From the NCBI GenBank assembly GCA_963676515.1, contig OY781061.1:62001-126000 (forward strand): a stretch of 64,000 nucleotides of DNA, in the 5' to 3' direction. A program made the position numbers and the translations under genes. The stretch is from G963667145 sp963676515 [NCBI: Candidatus Cloacimonadota bacterium] (GTDB lineage Bacteria; Cloacimonadota; Cloacimonadia; G963667145). The notes beneath the pieces are model-generated. The model saw only the letters and a program-made list of their open reading frames with translations. It did not search any database and was not told the origin of the DNA. Below, one piece after another: positions 54,157 through 64,000 of the stretch (positions within the stretch are counted from its first letter, which is position 1; every line of letters begins with the position of its first letter).

Positions 54157-55369
54157 GAGCCTTAATTCTTTGCAATACAGGAGGATGAGAGTAACTAACA
54201 AAGACGCGCAAAGGCGACGGCGTAAGATTACTCAAGTTTTGAGAAGACAATCTCTTCAAAGCCGAAATAAGAGGCTTTCCTGAACCCATAGTGCCCGCAC
54301 TGTAAGCGTCCGCCTCATACTCATGTTTCCGAGAAAAATAAGCCGACCAAATATCTAAAATTACAGACAATGGAGTAAAAATAAGTCCAAACAAAATCAT
54401 TCCCACATAGATGCTGGTGCTACTCACTCCAAAATCGGCATAAAGATTCGCATCTTTCACAAAAAAAGAAAAAAGATAAAGCGTAAATCCAGTACTGATA
54501 AAACTAAACACGAGTCCTTGTTTTATATGCCCTTTTACGCAATGCCCCACTTCGTGAGCAAGCACTGCTAATATCTCTTTGACACTCATTTGCTCTATCA
54601 ATGTATCGTAGAGAGCTATCCTCTTTGTTTTACCCAGACCCGTAAAGTAAGCATTAGCTTTGGTTGATCTTTTGGAGCCGTCGATAGAAAACAACCCCGA
54701 AATTTTGAATTTTTGCTTTACCATATAATCTACTATAGCACTTTTCAGCTCTCCATCTGGCAAGGGCGAAAATTTATTGAACAATGGCAAAATTAGTACT
54801 GGTGATACAAAAGCCAGAAATAACCCCAGCAAAACTAAGGCAATCCAAGTGTAAAGCCAAGCCCAGTGTCCAAAAGTGGCAAAAAACCAAACTGCCAAAG
54901 CAAAAATAGTTCCCATTAGAAGCAAAGAAATTAACAACCCTTTCACCGTGTCCCAAAAGAATATCGCAAAAGTTGTCTTATTAAACCCAAATTTTGCCTC
55001 GATGACAAAAGTAGAATAAATGCCAAAAGGCAAATTGAGCAAAGTCAAAACCAGTAAAAGCGAACTCAAATAAACCGCTCCCGCTAAAGGAACTGAAAAT
55101 CCCCAAGATTTGACCCAAACATCCAAAAAAGAGAACCCACCACAGCCAACAAACAAAAAAGTAACCAGCAAGCTAAAGCTCTTTTCCCATAATGTAAATT
55201 TAGTTGCCGCTCTAGAGTACGCTTGACTCTTGGCATATTTTTGCTGATCAAAAACATCGGAAAACTCTTCGGGCATAGGATTTGCCAAACACTTAAAAGT
55301 GGAAATATCACAAACTAAATCTAAAACATAATTAGCCAGCAAAAGAGCCAAAATCAAATATAGATACAT
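54140..55369 (-). CDS. M48-family integral membrane metalloprotease (Ste24/CAAX prenyl protease-like)
   Basis: A polytopic zinc protease with the HExxH motif as HEVGHCVKGH near residue 270 and the third ligand in EYEADAYSAG. Several membrane segments lie before and after the active site, and the long N-terminal region LPEEFSDVFD-like (here MPEEFSDVFDQQKYAKSQAY) is that of Ste24-type proteases. Bacterial members take part in membrane protein quality control. At 409 residues it is full length. It begins two bases after the gatB stop with GAGAGG upstream. Confidence 0.92.
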   Translation of the reverse strand: MYLYLILALLLANYVLDLVCDISTFKCLANPMPEEFSDVFDQQKYAKSQAYSRAATKFTLWEKSFSLLVTFLFVGCGGFSFLDVWVKSWGFSVPLAGAVYLSSLLLVLTLLNLPFGIYSTFVIEAKFGFNKTTFAIFFWDTVKGLLISLLLMGTIFALAVWFFATFGHWAWLYTWIALVLLGLFLAFVSPVLILPLFNKFSPLPDGELKSAIVDYMVKQKFKISGLFSIDGSKRSTKANAYFTGLGKTKRIALYDTLIEQMSVKEILAVLAHEVGHCVKGHIKQGLVFSFISTGFTLYLFSFFVKDANLYADFGVSSTSIYVGMILFGLIFTPLSVILDIWSAYFSRKHEYEADAYSAGTMGSGKPLISALKRLSSQNLSNLTPSPLRVFVSYSHPPVLQRIKALKKFL

Positions 55370-55370
55370 C

Positions 55371-56786
55371 CTAACCTCTCAGCTGCTCTTTGAGTAGCTT
55401 ATTGGCAACACTAGGGTTTATCTGCCCTTTAGAAAGTTTCATCAGTTTTCCTACGAAAAATCCAAACAATTTCTCCTTCCCAGAGCGATACTCTGCCAAC
55501 TGATCAGGGTTTGCTTGTAGCACCTTAGCTATCAGATTTAGAATAGCTTTATCATCCGAAATCTGCACGAGTCCCAAATCCTCTACCACCTTTTGTGGAC
55601 TTCGCGGATTAGCTATGAGTTCAGCAAAAACTTTTTTCGCCATCTTGGAGCTAAGCTCTCCATCAGCGACCAACTTCGCCAAATCGCCCATCATCTGTGC
55701 GGAAATAGGACAATCTTGAATACTCATCTCCTCTTTGTTCAGATAAGCCAAAAGCTCAGACTGAATTAGATTGGAAACTAACTTGGCATCACCAAAAGTG
55801 CAAGCTTGTTCATAATAGTCAGCGATATGCTCTGTACCCGCCAAGACGATAGCGTCTTGATTGGTTATTTTGTACTGCTGGACAAATCTTTTTCTTTTAA
55901 TATCGGGAAGCTCCACCAAATGGCTTTTCAAAAATTCGATATGTTCTGCACTAACTTTTATCAAAGGTATATCTGGCTCATCAAAATAACGATAGTCACT
56001 ACTCCCCTCTTTTATACGCATAGTACTCAACTCCAAGGTAATAGGATTAAATGTTTTGGTTGCCTGCCATATTTTTTCGCCTTTTGCCAAAGCTTGCTTT
56101 TGAATATTGATTTCGATTTCAATAGCTTTTTGCACATTTTTGAAAGAGTTAAGATTTTTTATCTCAACTCTCGTTCCCAAAACATCCGTATCGCTTATGG
56201 AAATATTCACATCACAACGCAAAGAGCCTTGGGACATATTGCCATCGGAGATTTTCAGATAAGTGAGAATCTGTTTTACCTTTTGCAAGTAATTGTAGGC
56301 TTCCTCTCCTGAATGCATATCTGGACAAGAGACTATCTCCAGCAAAGGGACACCCGCTCTGTTGAAATCAATAAAACTCCTCTCCTCAGGCACATAGGAA
56401 GCATCGTGCATACTCTTGGCTGTGTCTTCCTCCATATGGACTCTCTCTATTCCGATGACACTGCCATTGTCCAAAGTCAAAGAGCCTTCATAGCAGATAG
56501 GTTTATCACTCTGGGAAATTTGGTAACCTTTGGCGAGATCTGGATAAAAATAGTTCTTCCTAGCAAACTGAATCGTCTGTCTTATCTTACAGCCCAAGCT
56601 AAGCCCTAAAATAATGGCGTTATCCACAAGCTTCTTGTTTACCCTTGGTAACGCTCCCGGCATACCCAAGCAAACGGGGCAAGTATTAGAGTTGGGCTGA
56701 CGACCAAACTCCGTGGAACATCCGCAAAAAGCTTTGCTTTTGGTCAATAATTGAGTATGAATCTCTAATCCTATCGTCGTTTTCAC
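55371..56786 (-). CDS. gatB: Asp-tRNA(Asn)/Glu-tRNA(Gln) amidotransferase subunit B
   Basis: The tRNA-binding kinase subunit of GatCAB, which converts mischarged Glu-tRNA-Gln or Asp-tRNA-Asn to the correct amide. Blocks IGLEIHTQLLTKSKAFC, CPVCLGMPGALPRVN (with the zinc cysteines), NYFYPDLAKGYQISQ and FIDFNRAGVPLLEIV are diagnostic. The C-terminal YqeY-like domain is present. The 471-residue protein starts at a GTG with AAGGA about 11 bases upstream. gatA and gatC are not in the window. Confidence 0.96.
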   Translation of the reverse strand: MKTTIGLEIHTQLLTKSKAFCGCSTEFGRQPNSNTCPVCLGMPGALPRVNKKLVDNAIILGLSLGCKIRQTIQFARKNYFYPDLAKGYQISQSDKPICYEGSLTLDNGSVIGIERVHMEEDTAKSMHDASYVPEERSFIDFNRAGVPLLEIVSCPDMHSGEEAYNYLQKVKQILTYLKISDGNMSQGSLRCDVNISISDTDVLGTRVEIKNLNSFKNVQKAIEIEINIQKQALAKGEKIWQATKTFNPITLELSTMRIKEGSSDYRYFDEPDIPLIKVSAEHIEFLKSHLVELPDIKRKRFVQQYKITNQDAIVLAGTEHIADYYEQACTFGDAKLVSNLIQSELLAYLNKEEMSIQDCPISAQMMGDLAKLVADGELSSKMAKKVFAELIANPRSPQKVVEDLGLVQISDDKAILNLIAKVLQANPDQLAEYRSGKEKLFGFFVGKLMKLSKGQINPSVANKLLKEQLRG

Positions 56787-56806
56787 TATTTATAAATCCT
56801 TTTTCT

Positions 56807-58264
56807 CTAGAAATACCATTTCACGCCAGCATAAACTTGCTGACCCCTTTCGGGATAGGCAGACAACTTATTTAGTTTTTTATCCAATAAATTTAAAAAT
56901 CTCAAATTGAAACTAAGAGCATCGCTGAAAACCCAATTCTGCTCCAAGCTAAGATCTAGCTTATCTTCCACCTCTAGACCAGCGTCATCCTTTATCAGCT
57001 GATTGGCAAAAAAGCTAAGCTCGGTGGTTACCATCTTGAAGCGAGTGTGAGACAGCGTAACTTTGCCCACCGCTCCTGGTTCATAAGGAATATAGTCTTT
57101 TTCTTGATTTACGACCATATCCCGATAATAAGAGACAGATAATCCGTACCCGCTGTGTTCAAAATTAGCCTCAGCTCCTGTCTTATTGAGCAAAAAATCT
57201 TTCTCATGAGCCAAATAGTTTTCTTCGTCCTCTACTTTGCTGTAATAGATATGGTTCATCTTATAACTTGCGTTATTAAAAATCGTAAAGTACCGCTTAT
57301 ATCCGCATTTAAGAGTAAAATCAAGAGGAACAAGCTCTTGGGAAAGTTCATAATCAAGGCTCTGAGCGTAGTTTTCACTTAATAGATCAAAATGTGTTTT
57401 TTGGGAAATTTCTGGGGTATTCTCTATATGGATAAATATTTTGTTCGGCAAAAAGTAAAGCCCCAAAAATCCAATCGAGGGCATAATTCTATCTCTGGAG
57501 AAACCTGCCCAAAAATCGAAAGTGTAAAATCCCCACTTGTTAATATTTTTTCGTGCCTTCAGCTCAGCATTAAAAGCGTCGGAATAATGAAAAAAATCAC
57601 CCGTAAGCAAAATATCTTGGATTTGAGCTTTGGTCGAGATGCCAAAATTGGAGTAACTTTTAGTTTGAGTCTGATCAAGATAATCTTGTTGTAAATTTTC
57701 GGCAGAAAAAAAGAGACTCAGCTCTTGCAATAAACTATCAGAAAGAGACAAATCCCAAGAAAATCCACCTTTGGTCACTTTCGTTTTGAGAGAATCTGCA
57801 TTAGCATCAAGCTCTGCAAAACTAAAGTCTATACCCGCTCTGCCAAAATCTGGACTCCAAAGAAACGACTGCATACAGCTATACCAATCTTCGTCGTACC
57901 AAAAATTTTTGCTTTCCACTTCAAAATCGAGAAGTCCGTTTTGCAAGTTATGGTAAACGGCTTTCAGCTGTGCCTGATGTCCATAGCCGAACCAAAAATC
58001 TAAAAACCCCACACGCTGTGTACTTTTGGTACTGTCTTTTTTACCACCAAACTCCAGATCTTGCAACTCCTCACCAAAATCAAAATCACCCTCTATTTGC
58101 CAATGTTTAGACAGATCATCATCGAAGTAGAAGTTGTCTTTCTCTTGCAACTCGTCCTTACCCTCGATGGTCACGGAAGGTAAATCTAACTCTTCGCTAG
58201 CAACTCCAAAAGCCAAGCAAGGCAGAAGCAATAAAAAGCAGAAGAGATTCTTTTTCCTACGCAA
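56807..58264 (-). CDS. Outer-membrane beta-barrel protein, unknown
   Basis: An exported protein with a signal peptide and then a long stretch of alternating polar/aromatic strands ending in VYAGVKWYF. A C-terminal Phe after aromatic residues is the outer-membrane sorting signal of beta-barrels. LPSVTIEG near the mature N-terminus resembles a TonB box, but there is no plug domain, so it is not a standard TonB-dependent receptor. The frame is open to 58342, over the end of secF; the TTG at 58264 gives a proper signal sequence (RRKKNLFCFLLLLPCLAFG) with GGGTAAG upstream. It lies in the secDF-gatB operon. Confidence 0.75.
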   Translation of the reverse strand: MRRKKNLFCFLLLLPCLAFGVASEELDLPSVTIEGKDELQEKDNFYFDDDLSKHWQIEGDFDFGEELQDLEFGGKKDSTKSTQRVGFLDFWFGYGHQAQLKAVYHNLQNGLLDFEVESKNFWYDEDWYSCMQSFLWSPDFGRAGIDFSFAELDANADSLKTKVTKGGFSWDLSLSDSLLQELSLFFSAENLQQDYLDQTQTKSYSNFGISTKAQIQDILLTGDFFHYSDAFNAELKARKNINKWGFYTFDFWAGFSRDRIMPSIGFLGLYFLPNKIFIHIENTPEISQKTHFDLLSENYAQSLDYELSQELVPLDFTLKCGYKRYFTIFNNASYKMNHIYYSKVEDEENYLAHEKDFLLNKTGAEANFEHSGYGLSVSYYRDMVVNQEKDYIPYEPGAVGKVTLSHTRFKMVTTELSFFANQLIKDDAGLEVEDKLDLSLEQNWVFSDALSFNLRFLNLLDKKLNKLSAYPERGQQVYAGVKWYF

Positions 58265-58289
58265 GCTACTTACCCACAAAGCGAGCAAA

Positions 58290-59222
58290 TCACTTTTTAT
58301 GCTTATGCAAATACCCTTCAACCAAGATAGGACTAGCCACAAAGATGGAAGAGTAAGTTCCGATAACCACGCCTATCAAAAGGGCGAAAGAGAAATCGTG
58401 AATCACCGTACCACCAAAAAGGTACAAAAACAAAACAACGACAAAAGTGGTAAACGAAGTGATAACAGTACGACTCAAAGTTTCATTGATACTGAAGTTT
58501 ACAATTTCAGGAAAAATCATTCTGCTGTTTTTAGAGGAATCTTCTCTAATTCTGGCAAAAACCACAATCGTGTCGTTGAGAGAATAACCAACAAGGGTAA
58601 GCAGAGCAGCCACTATGGGCAAGCTGAACTCTAGATTCAAGACAGAAAAGACACCCACCGTAATCAAAACATCGTGAGCCAAAGCCACTACTGCCGCAAA
58701 GCCGTAAGTAAACTTCTTGAACCTCCACCAGATATAAAGAATAATTCCGAAAAGAGCATAAAAAATAGCTTTAAGTGCTTTGCCTTTCAGTTCTTGTCCT
58801 ATTTGAGGACCTACGGTTTGCGAGCTTCTTACTAAATCTTCACTTTTTGTATAGTCAGGTAATTTCTCCTTCAATATAGCCACAATCTCACTTTCCACTA
58901 GGGGAATATCTTCACCCGTAGGAATTTGTGAGGAAAGCAAGAAGATATCTTTATCTCCTTGTACCGTTAGCTTTTGCAAACGCACATTGTCATAATTGCT
59001 ACCATCGAAAACTTTTCTTACTTGTTGTAAAGTTACCGACTTTTCGTTTTGACTACCAAGGTTTAACTCCATAGCCACACCACCAGTAAAATCTATCCCA
59101 TAGTCAGGTCCACCCTTGACTAGCAAAGATATTCCACTACCGACAATCAGCAAAGCTGAGAAGAAGAACATAACTCTTCTTTTACTAACAAAATCAATTT
59201 TAGAGTTTTTGAACAATCTCAT
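58290..59222 (-). CDS. secF: Protein translocase subunit SecF
   Basis: Works with SecD to use the proton-motive force in late steps of Sec export. The 310 residues contain six membrane helices and a periplasmic loop. GPDYGIDFTGGVAMEL near the N-terminus, LVGYSLNDTIVVFARIRE and SINETLSRTVITS are the family signatures. It starts 23 bases after secD, with AAGGA upstream. Confidence 0.97.
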   Translation of the reverse strand: MRLFKNSKIDFVSKRRVMFFFSALLIVGSGISLLVKGGPDYGIDFTGGVAMELNLGSQNEKSVTLQQVRKVFDGSNYDNVRLQKLTVQGDKDIFLLSSQIPTGEDIPLVESEIVAILKEKLPDYTKSEDLVRSSQTVGPQIGQELKGKALKAIFYALFGIILYIWWRFKKFTYGFAAVVALAHDVLITVGVFSVLNLEFSLPIVAALLTLVGYSLNDTIVVFARIREDSSKNSRMIFPEIVNFSINETLSRTVITSFTTFVVVLFLYLFGGTVIHDFSFALLIGVVIGTYSSIFVASPILVEGYLHKHKK

Positions 59223-59245
59223 TTTTAACTTCCTTAATTTTAACT

Positions 59246-60859
59246 CTAGATACTCAGGCGTTTTAACGCTTTATCTTTAACAATCTTCTCAAAAAAGAGC
59301 TTCACCAAGATAAGAGTAGAAAACAGCGAACCAACTATACCAATAGACAAAGTAACTGCAAATCCACGAATAGGTCCGCTTCCAAATTTGTACAACACAG
59401 CCGCTGTGATCAGCGTGGTAACATTGGCGTCCATTATAATCCAAAAAGCTTTTTGAAAACCAGAAGAGATTGCCGAAGAGACAGGTCTTTCCGAATCTAG
59501 CTCCTCTCTAATCCTCTCGAAGATAAGTACACAACCATCTACCGCCATACCGATCGTGAGTACTATTCCTGCTATTCCCGGCATTGTCAAAGTTGCCGAG
59601 AACATCGTCAAAGCCATCAAGATGAACAAAATATTAGCTACGACAGCTAATATCGCCAATATCCCTGACAACTTGTAGTAAAAAATCATAAATAACAAGA
59701 TAGCTGCCAATCCCAAAACTCCTGCCAAAAATCCAGCTCTAATGCTGTCCGCTCCCAAGGTAGGACCTACAGAACGACGCTCCAAGATTGTAACAGGTGC
59801 AGGCAGATTACCAGCTCGCAAGACGATTACCAAGTTTTGCACCTCTTCCAGACTCATACTACCCGTGATACTAGCTTTACCGTCGGCGATACGAGAATTG
59901 ATAGTCGGAGCCATATACACTACACCATCCAACACTATAGCTAGCCTCTTGTGAAGATTGTCAGCGGTAATATTGGCAAACTTCTTCGCTCCGTCAGAAT
60001 CAAACTCCAAAGATACATAAGGCTCGTTCGTTTGAATACCCCCCACATTTTGCCCTACTCTAACATCAGCAGATTTTAGGTATTTCCCCGATAGTTGCAC
60101 CTTCGTCTCCAAAAAGAATACTGGAGTATAAACCGCTACATCGTTTTGGTCTAAGATCACTTTCCCCAAGTTGAAACTATATTCACTAGGCAATAAAGCC
60201 GCCACCTTCTTATGGGACAAAACTTTCTTTAACAACTCCAAATTTTTTTGAACTACCACAAGGCTATTTGCACCTTGATAGTTGACCAATGCAGAAAAAA
60301 GTTTACTGTACTTACTGTCCGTGCTCTCTTCTTGCTCATCATCTAATACCGACTCAGCCAAATTCCCGTTCTCACCCACCAGTTTATCGGTTAGATATTT
60401 AAAATCTTTGCTATTCGCTTGCAAATAGTTGTCTATCTTCGTGATAACATTCCCAAGCTCTTCCCCGCTTCCTAGCAGTTGGAACTCCAGAAGTGCTGTT
60501 TTACCAATAAGATTCTCCGCTCTCTGGAAATCTTTAACCCCTGGCAAACTCACAGCTATTCTATTACTTCCCACTCTCTGTATGATAGGCTCGCTTACTC
60601 CAAACTCGTCTACCCTGTTGCGGATAATCTCCAAAGATGTTTCCACCACTTGGTTTTCTTGTTCTTTGGAAATTTCAGCATTTTCGCTATCCACACCTAA
60701 AACTATCCTCATTCCTCCCTGCAAATCCAAGCCCAGATTAAGCTTTTTGGAAGTAAAACCTTTACCAGAAACATTTGGAAAAAGCACCGGCACCAAATAG
60801 TAAACGATAGCCAAAAATACTATCGTAACCACCGTAAATCTGAATTTACCTTTTTTCAT
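59246..60859 (-). CDS. secD: Protein translocase subunit SecD
   Basis: The larger partner of SecF. An N-terminal helix, a large periplasmic domain (GLDLQGGMRIVLGVD, later DVRVGQNVGGIQTNEPYVSLEF) and five C-terminal helices with LTIGMAVDGCVLIFERIREE and the LITAAVLYKFGSGPIRGFAV block are present. The periplasmic domain carries an insertion (about 150-240) not in the short E. coli-like core. AAGGAG precedes the ATG. It is 41 bases after the small membrane-protein gene. Confidence 0.97.
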   Translation of the reverse strand: MKKGKFRFTVVTIVFLAIVYYLVPVLFPNVSGKGFTSKKLNLGLDLQGGMRIVLGVDSENAEISKEQENQVVETSLEIIRNRVDEFGVSEPIIQRVGSNRIAVSLPGVKDFQRAENLIGKTALLEFQLLGSGEELGNVITKIDNYLQANSKDFKYLTDKLVGENGNLAESVLDDEQEESTDSKYSKLFSALVNYQGANSLVVVQKNLELLKKVLSHKKVAALLPSEYSFNLGKVILDQNDVAVYTPVFFLETKVQLSGKYLKSADVRVGQNVGGIQTNEPYVSLEFDSDGAKKFANITADNLHKRLAIVLDGVVYMAPTINSRIADGKASITGSMSLEEVQNLVIVLRAGNLPAPVTILERRSVGPTLGADSIRAGFLAGVLGLAAILLFMIFYYKLSGILAILAVVANILFILMALTMFSATLTMPGIAGIVLTIGMAVDGCVLIFERIREELDSERPVSSAISSGFQKAFWIIMDANVTTLITAAVLYKFGSGPIRGFAVTLSIGIVGSLFSTLILVKLFFEKIVKDKALKRLSI

Positions 60860-60900
60860 CTAAAATATTCTCCTTAAAAAACGATGTAATACTTTATCAG

Positions 60901-61286
60901 TCAGAGCTTTCTCTCTAACTCATTTATCTTCTTGGAAATTCTGTTAACCTTAAATTCAATAGCATTCAGTATCCAAAACTGAAAATGACTAACCTTAGTC
61001 TGCAAATGCATCATCCAAATTAGCTTTATTGAAACCAAAAAAAGTCCTATCTCCACTGTAAGAACGCCCGACCAATTTTCGTAAATGAAAAGGTTTTTGT
61101 ATAAATCTAACAAAAAAAGAATAATAACCGTAGCAACAAAAACACTCATAACTACTTTGGACACATTACCAGTCTTGCCACCGATCTGACCCAACATATT
61201 GCGAAGCTTCTCTTTCTCGTTTTTGTATGAGGCTAGCTCTTCCCGTAGTTGGTCAAACACTTGGTTGATGCAATTTTCTTCCTTCG

Positions 61287-61290
<4 letters not shown>
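60901..61290 (-). CDS. Small two-helix membrane protein in the atp-sec operon
   Basis: A 129-residue protein with a helical, charged N-terminus (about 1-35), two membrane helices (about 44-62 and 76-94) and a helical C-terminus (about 105-129) that may form a coiled coil. Its ATG overlaps the atpC stop (ATGA), so it is translationally coupled to the ATP synthase epsilon subunit. It is not AtpI, a or c subunit by sequence. No family recognised; a role in ATP synthase or Sec assembly can only be guessed from position. Confidence 0.7.
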
Positions 61291-63115
<1,825 letters not shown>

Positions 63116-63154
63116 TTATCTCGAAATATCTTATCAATAGTTTTTTGCGTTTTT

Positions 63155-63892
63155 TTACAAGTTTTCTAAAACTTCATCAGAAATCTCAAAATTTGCATAC
63201 ACTTTTTGTACATCGTCACAATCTTCCAATTTATCGATTAAGTTTAAAAGTTTCTCGGCAACTTCGTCCGCATTTACAGTATTTTTGGGAATTTTGGTCA
63301 GTTCATATTTTACAACATCGAACCCTTCCGCTTTGAGGGCATCAGCCACAGTGTGTAGTTCTTTGAAATCTGTGTAAACCAAAATTTCGCCATCTTCTAT
63401 TTCTATATCTTCCGCGCCACATTCCAAAGCTTGCAGCATAAACTCCTCTTCTTCCAAGTCACTTTTGACGGTAATCTCCCCTTTGGAATCGAAAACCCAA
63501 GCAACAGCACCATTCTCAGCCAAGTTTCCTCCATATTTGGAAAACATATGACGCACATCTGCTACCGTACGGTTACGATTGTCCGTAAGGCATTCTACTA
63601 TTATCGCCACTCCCGCTTGACCATAGCCTTCGTAAACAATTTCTTCATAATTGACTCCGTTCGTATCGCCTGTGCCTCGCTTGATAGCTTTATCCACATT
63701 ACTAATGGGCATATTCGCAGCTTTGGCTGTCATCACAGCTGTCCGCAGGCGAGGATTAGAGGTTTCATCTCCACCACCTTGACGAGCAGCAACCGTAATC
63801 TCCTTTATCAATTTTGTGAAAAGTTTGGCTCTTTTTTTGTCTGCGGCTCCCTTTTTGTGCTTAATGGAGCTCCATTTATTGTGTCCTGACAT
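63155..63892 (-). CDS. yebC: YebC/PmpR-family protein (TACO1 type)
   Basis: A cytoplasmic protein of the YebC/TACO1 family, reported as a transcriptional regulator in some bacteria and as a translation factor that helps ribosomes through difficult proline stretches in others. The N-terminus SGHNKWSSIKHKKGAADKKR and the blocks NPRLRTAVMTAKAANMP and YEGYGQAGVAIIVECLTDNRNRT-type region (DNRNRTVADVRHMFSKYGG) are diagnostic. Length 245 is normal. AGGAG lies about 14 bases before the ATG, longer than usual, but the family start is unambiguous. Confidence 0.96.
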   Translation of the reverse strand: MSGHNKWSSIKHKKGAADKKRAKLFTKLIKEITVAARQGGGDETSNPRLRTAVMTAKAANMPISNVDKAIKRGTGDTNGVNYEEIVYEGYGQAGVAIIVECLTDNRNRTVADVRHMFSKYGGNLAENGAVAWVFDSKGEITVKSDLEEEEFMLQALECGAEDIEIEDGEILVYTDFKELHTVADALKAEGFDVVKYELTKIPKNTVNADEVAEKLLNLIDKLEDCDDVQKVYANFEISDEVLENL

Positions 63893-63910
63893 AGTTCGTT
63901 ATTTTTCTCC

Positions 63911-64000
63911 TTACAATATTTCTCTCGCACTCCGAATCAAACCAAGAAAGGAAGAGCGGCAACTAGCTGTCAAATATTTTCTCCGAAAGAGATGATTTCT
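63911..64000 (-). other. Window edge upstream of yebC
   Basis: About 108 bp precede yebC. On the minus strand one frame is open from the edge to a TAA at 63911-63913, and another ends at a TGA at 63970-63972 after EIISFGENI, which looks more like a real C-terminus. One may be the end of the next gene. TTGACA occurs at 63973-63968 on the minus strand without a clear -10. The evidence does not allow a firm call. Confidence 0.25.

Overview
The window is 64 kb of AT-rich bacterial chromosome, densely packed with protein genes. I saw no rRNA, tRNA, insertion sequence, prophage or CRISPR array. The gene set points to a Gram-negative anaerobe with meso-DAP peptidoglycan: MurE/MurF/MurD/MurG, DapF and alanine racemase, a beta-barrel outer-membrane protein, and a HydB/NuoF-type iron-sulfur flavoprotein usual in fermenters. 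A TIGR03545-type protein, a GlmU-like acyltransferase of the kind common in Bacteroidetes-related phyla, a RicT-like PSP1 protein and an atpD-atpC pair away from the rest of the ATP synthase genes suggest the FCB superphylum (for example Cloacimonadota or Fibrobacterota). That placement is inference from gene content and is not certain.

Region 1 (1-34.7 kb) is almost wholly on the minus strand. Reading in the direction of transcription: a 90-aa membrane protein, thrC, lepB, proS, a hydB-like gene, trmL and murA; then, after one lone plus-strand gene (a probable 8-oxoguanine deaminase), the division and cell-wall cluster mraZ-rsmH-ftsL-ftsI-murEF (one fused gene)-mraY-murD-ftsW-murG, a nucleoside kinase, nusB, glyQ, an unknown exported protein, PBP1A, a PIN-PhoH protein and alr. 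A hairpin terminator closes this run near 6.0 kb. Beyond a 0.36-kb gap holding a probable gene relic come yicC, RNase R, a TIGR03545-like protein and a TPR protein.

Region 2 (35-40.9 kb) is on the plus strand: dapF, a possible 29-codon mini-ORF, a radical SAM protein with a SPASM-like C-terminus, relA/spoT, a kinase-less PASTA protein and an M24 aminopeptidase. Region 3 (40.9-51.2 kb) holds mfd (minus), an M28 peptidase or glutaminyl cyclase (plus), and a minus-strand run moeA-nif3-spoVG-like-glmU-like-ricT-ABC-F. Region 4 (51.3-54.2 kb) is a molybdate module, modE-modA-modB-modC, divergent from moeA, with a candidate ModE operator between them. Region 5 (54.1-63.9 kb, minus) is yebC, atpD-atpC, a small membrane protein, secD-secF, an outer-membrane protein, gatB and an M48 peptidase.

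The most interesting signals are: (i) a 10-bp-periodic A[AG]TCA repeat over the mraZ promoter, paired with an MraZ whose DNA-contact motifs have changed; (ii) a 29-codon ORF with a good Shine-Dalgarno sequence between dapF and the radical SAM gene, possibly a peptide substrate; (iii) the murE-murF fusion with altered specificity motifs; (iv) the candidate ModE operator; and (v) a decayed gene next to a terminator at 5.8-6.0 kb.
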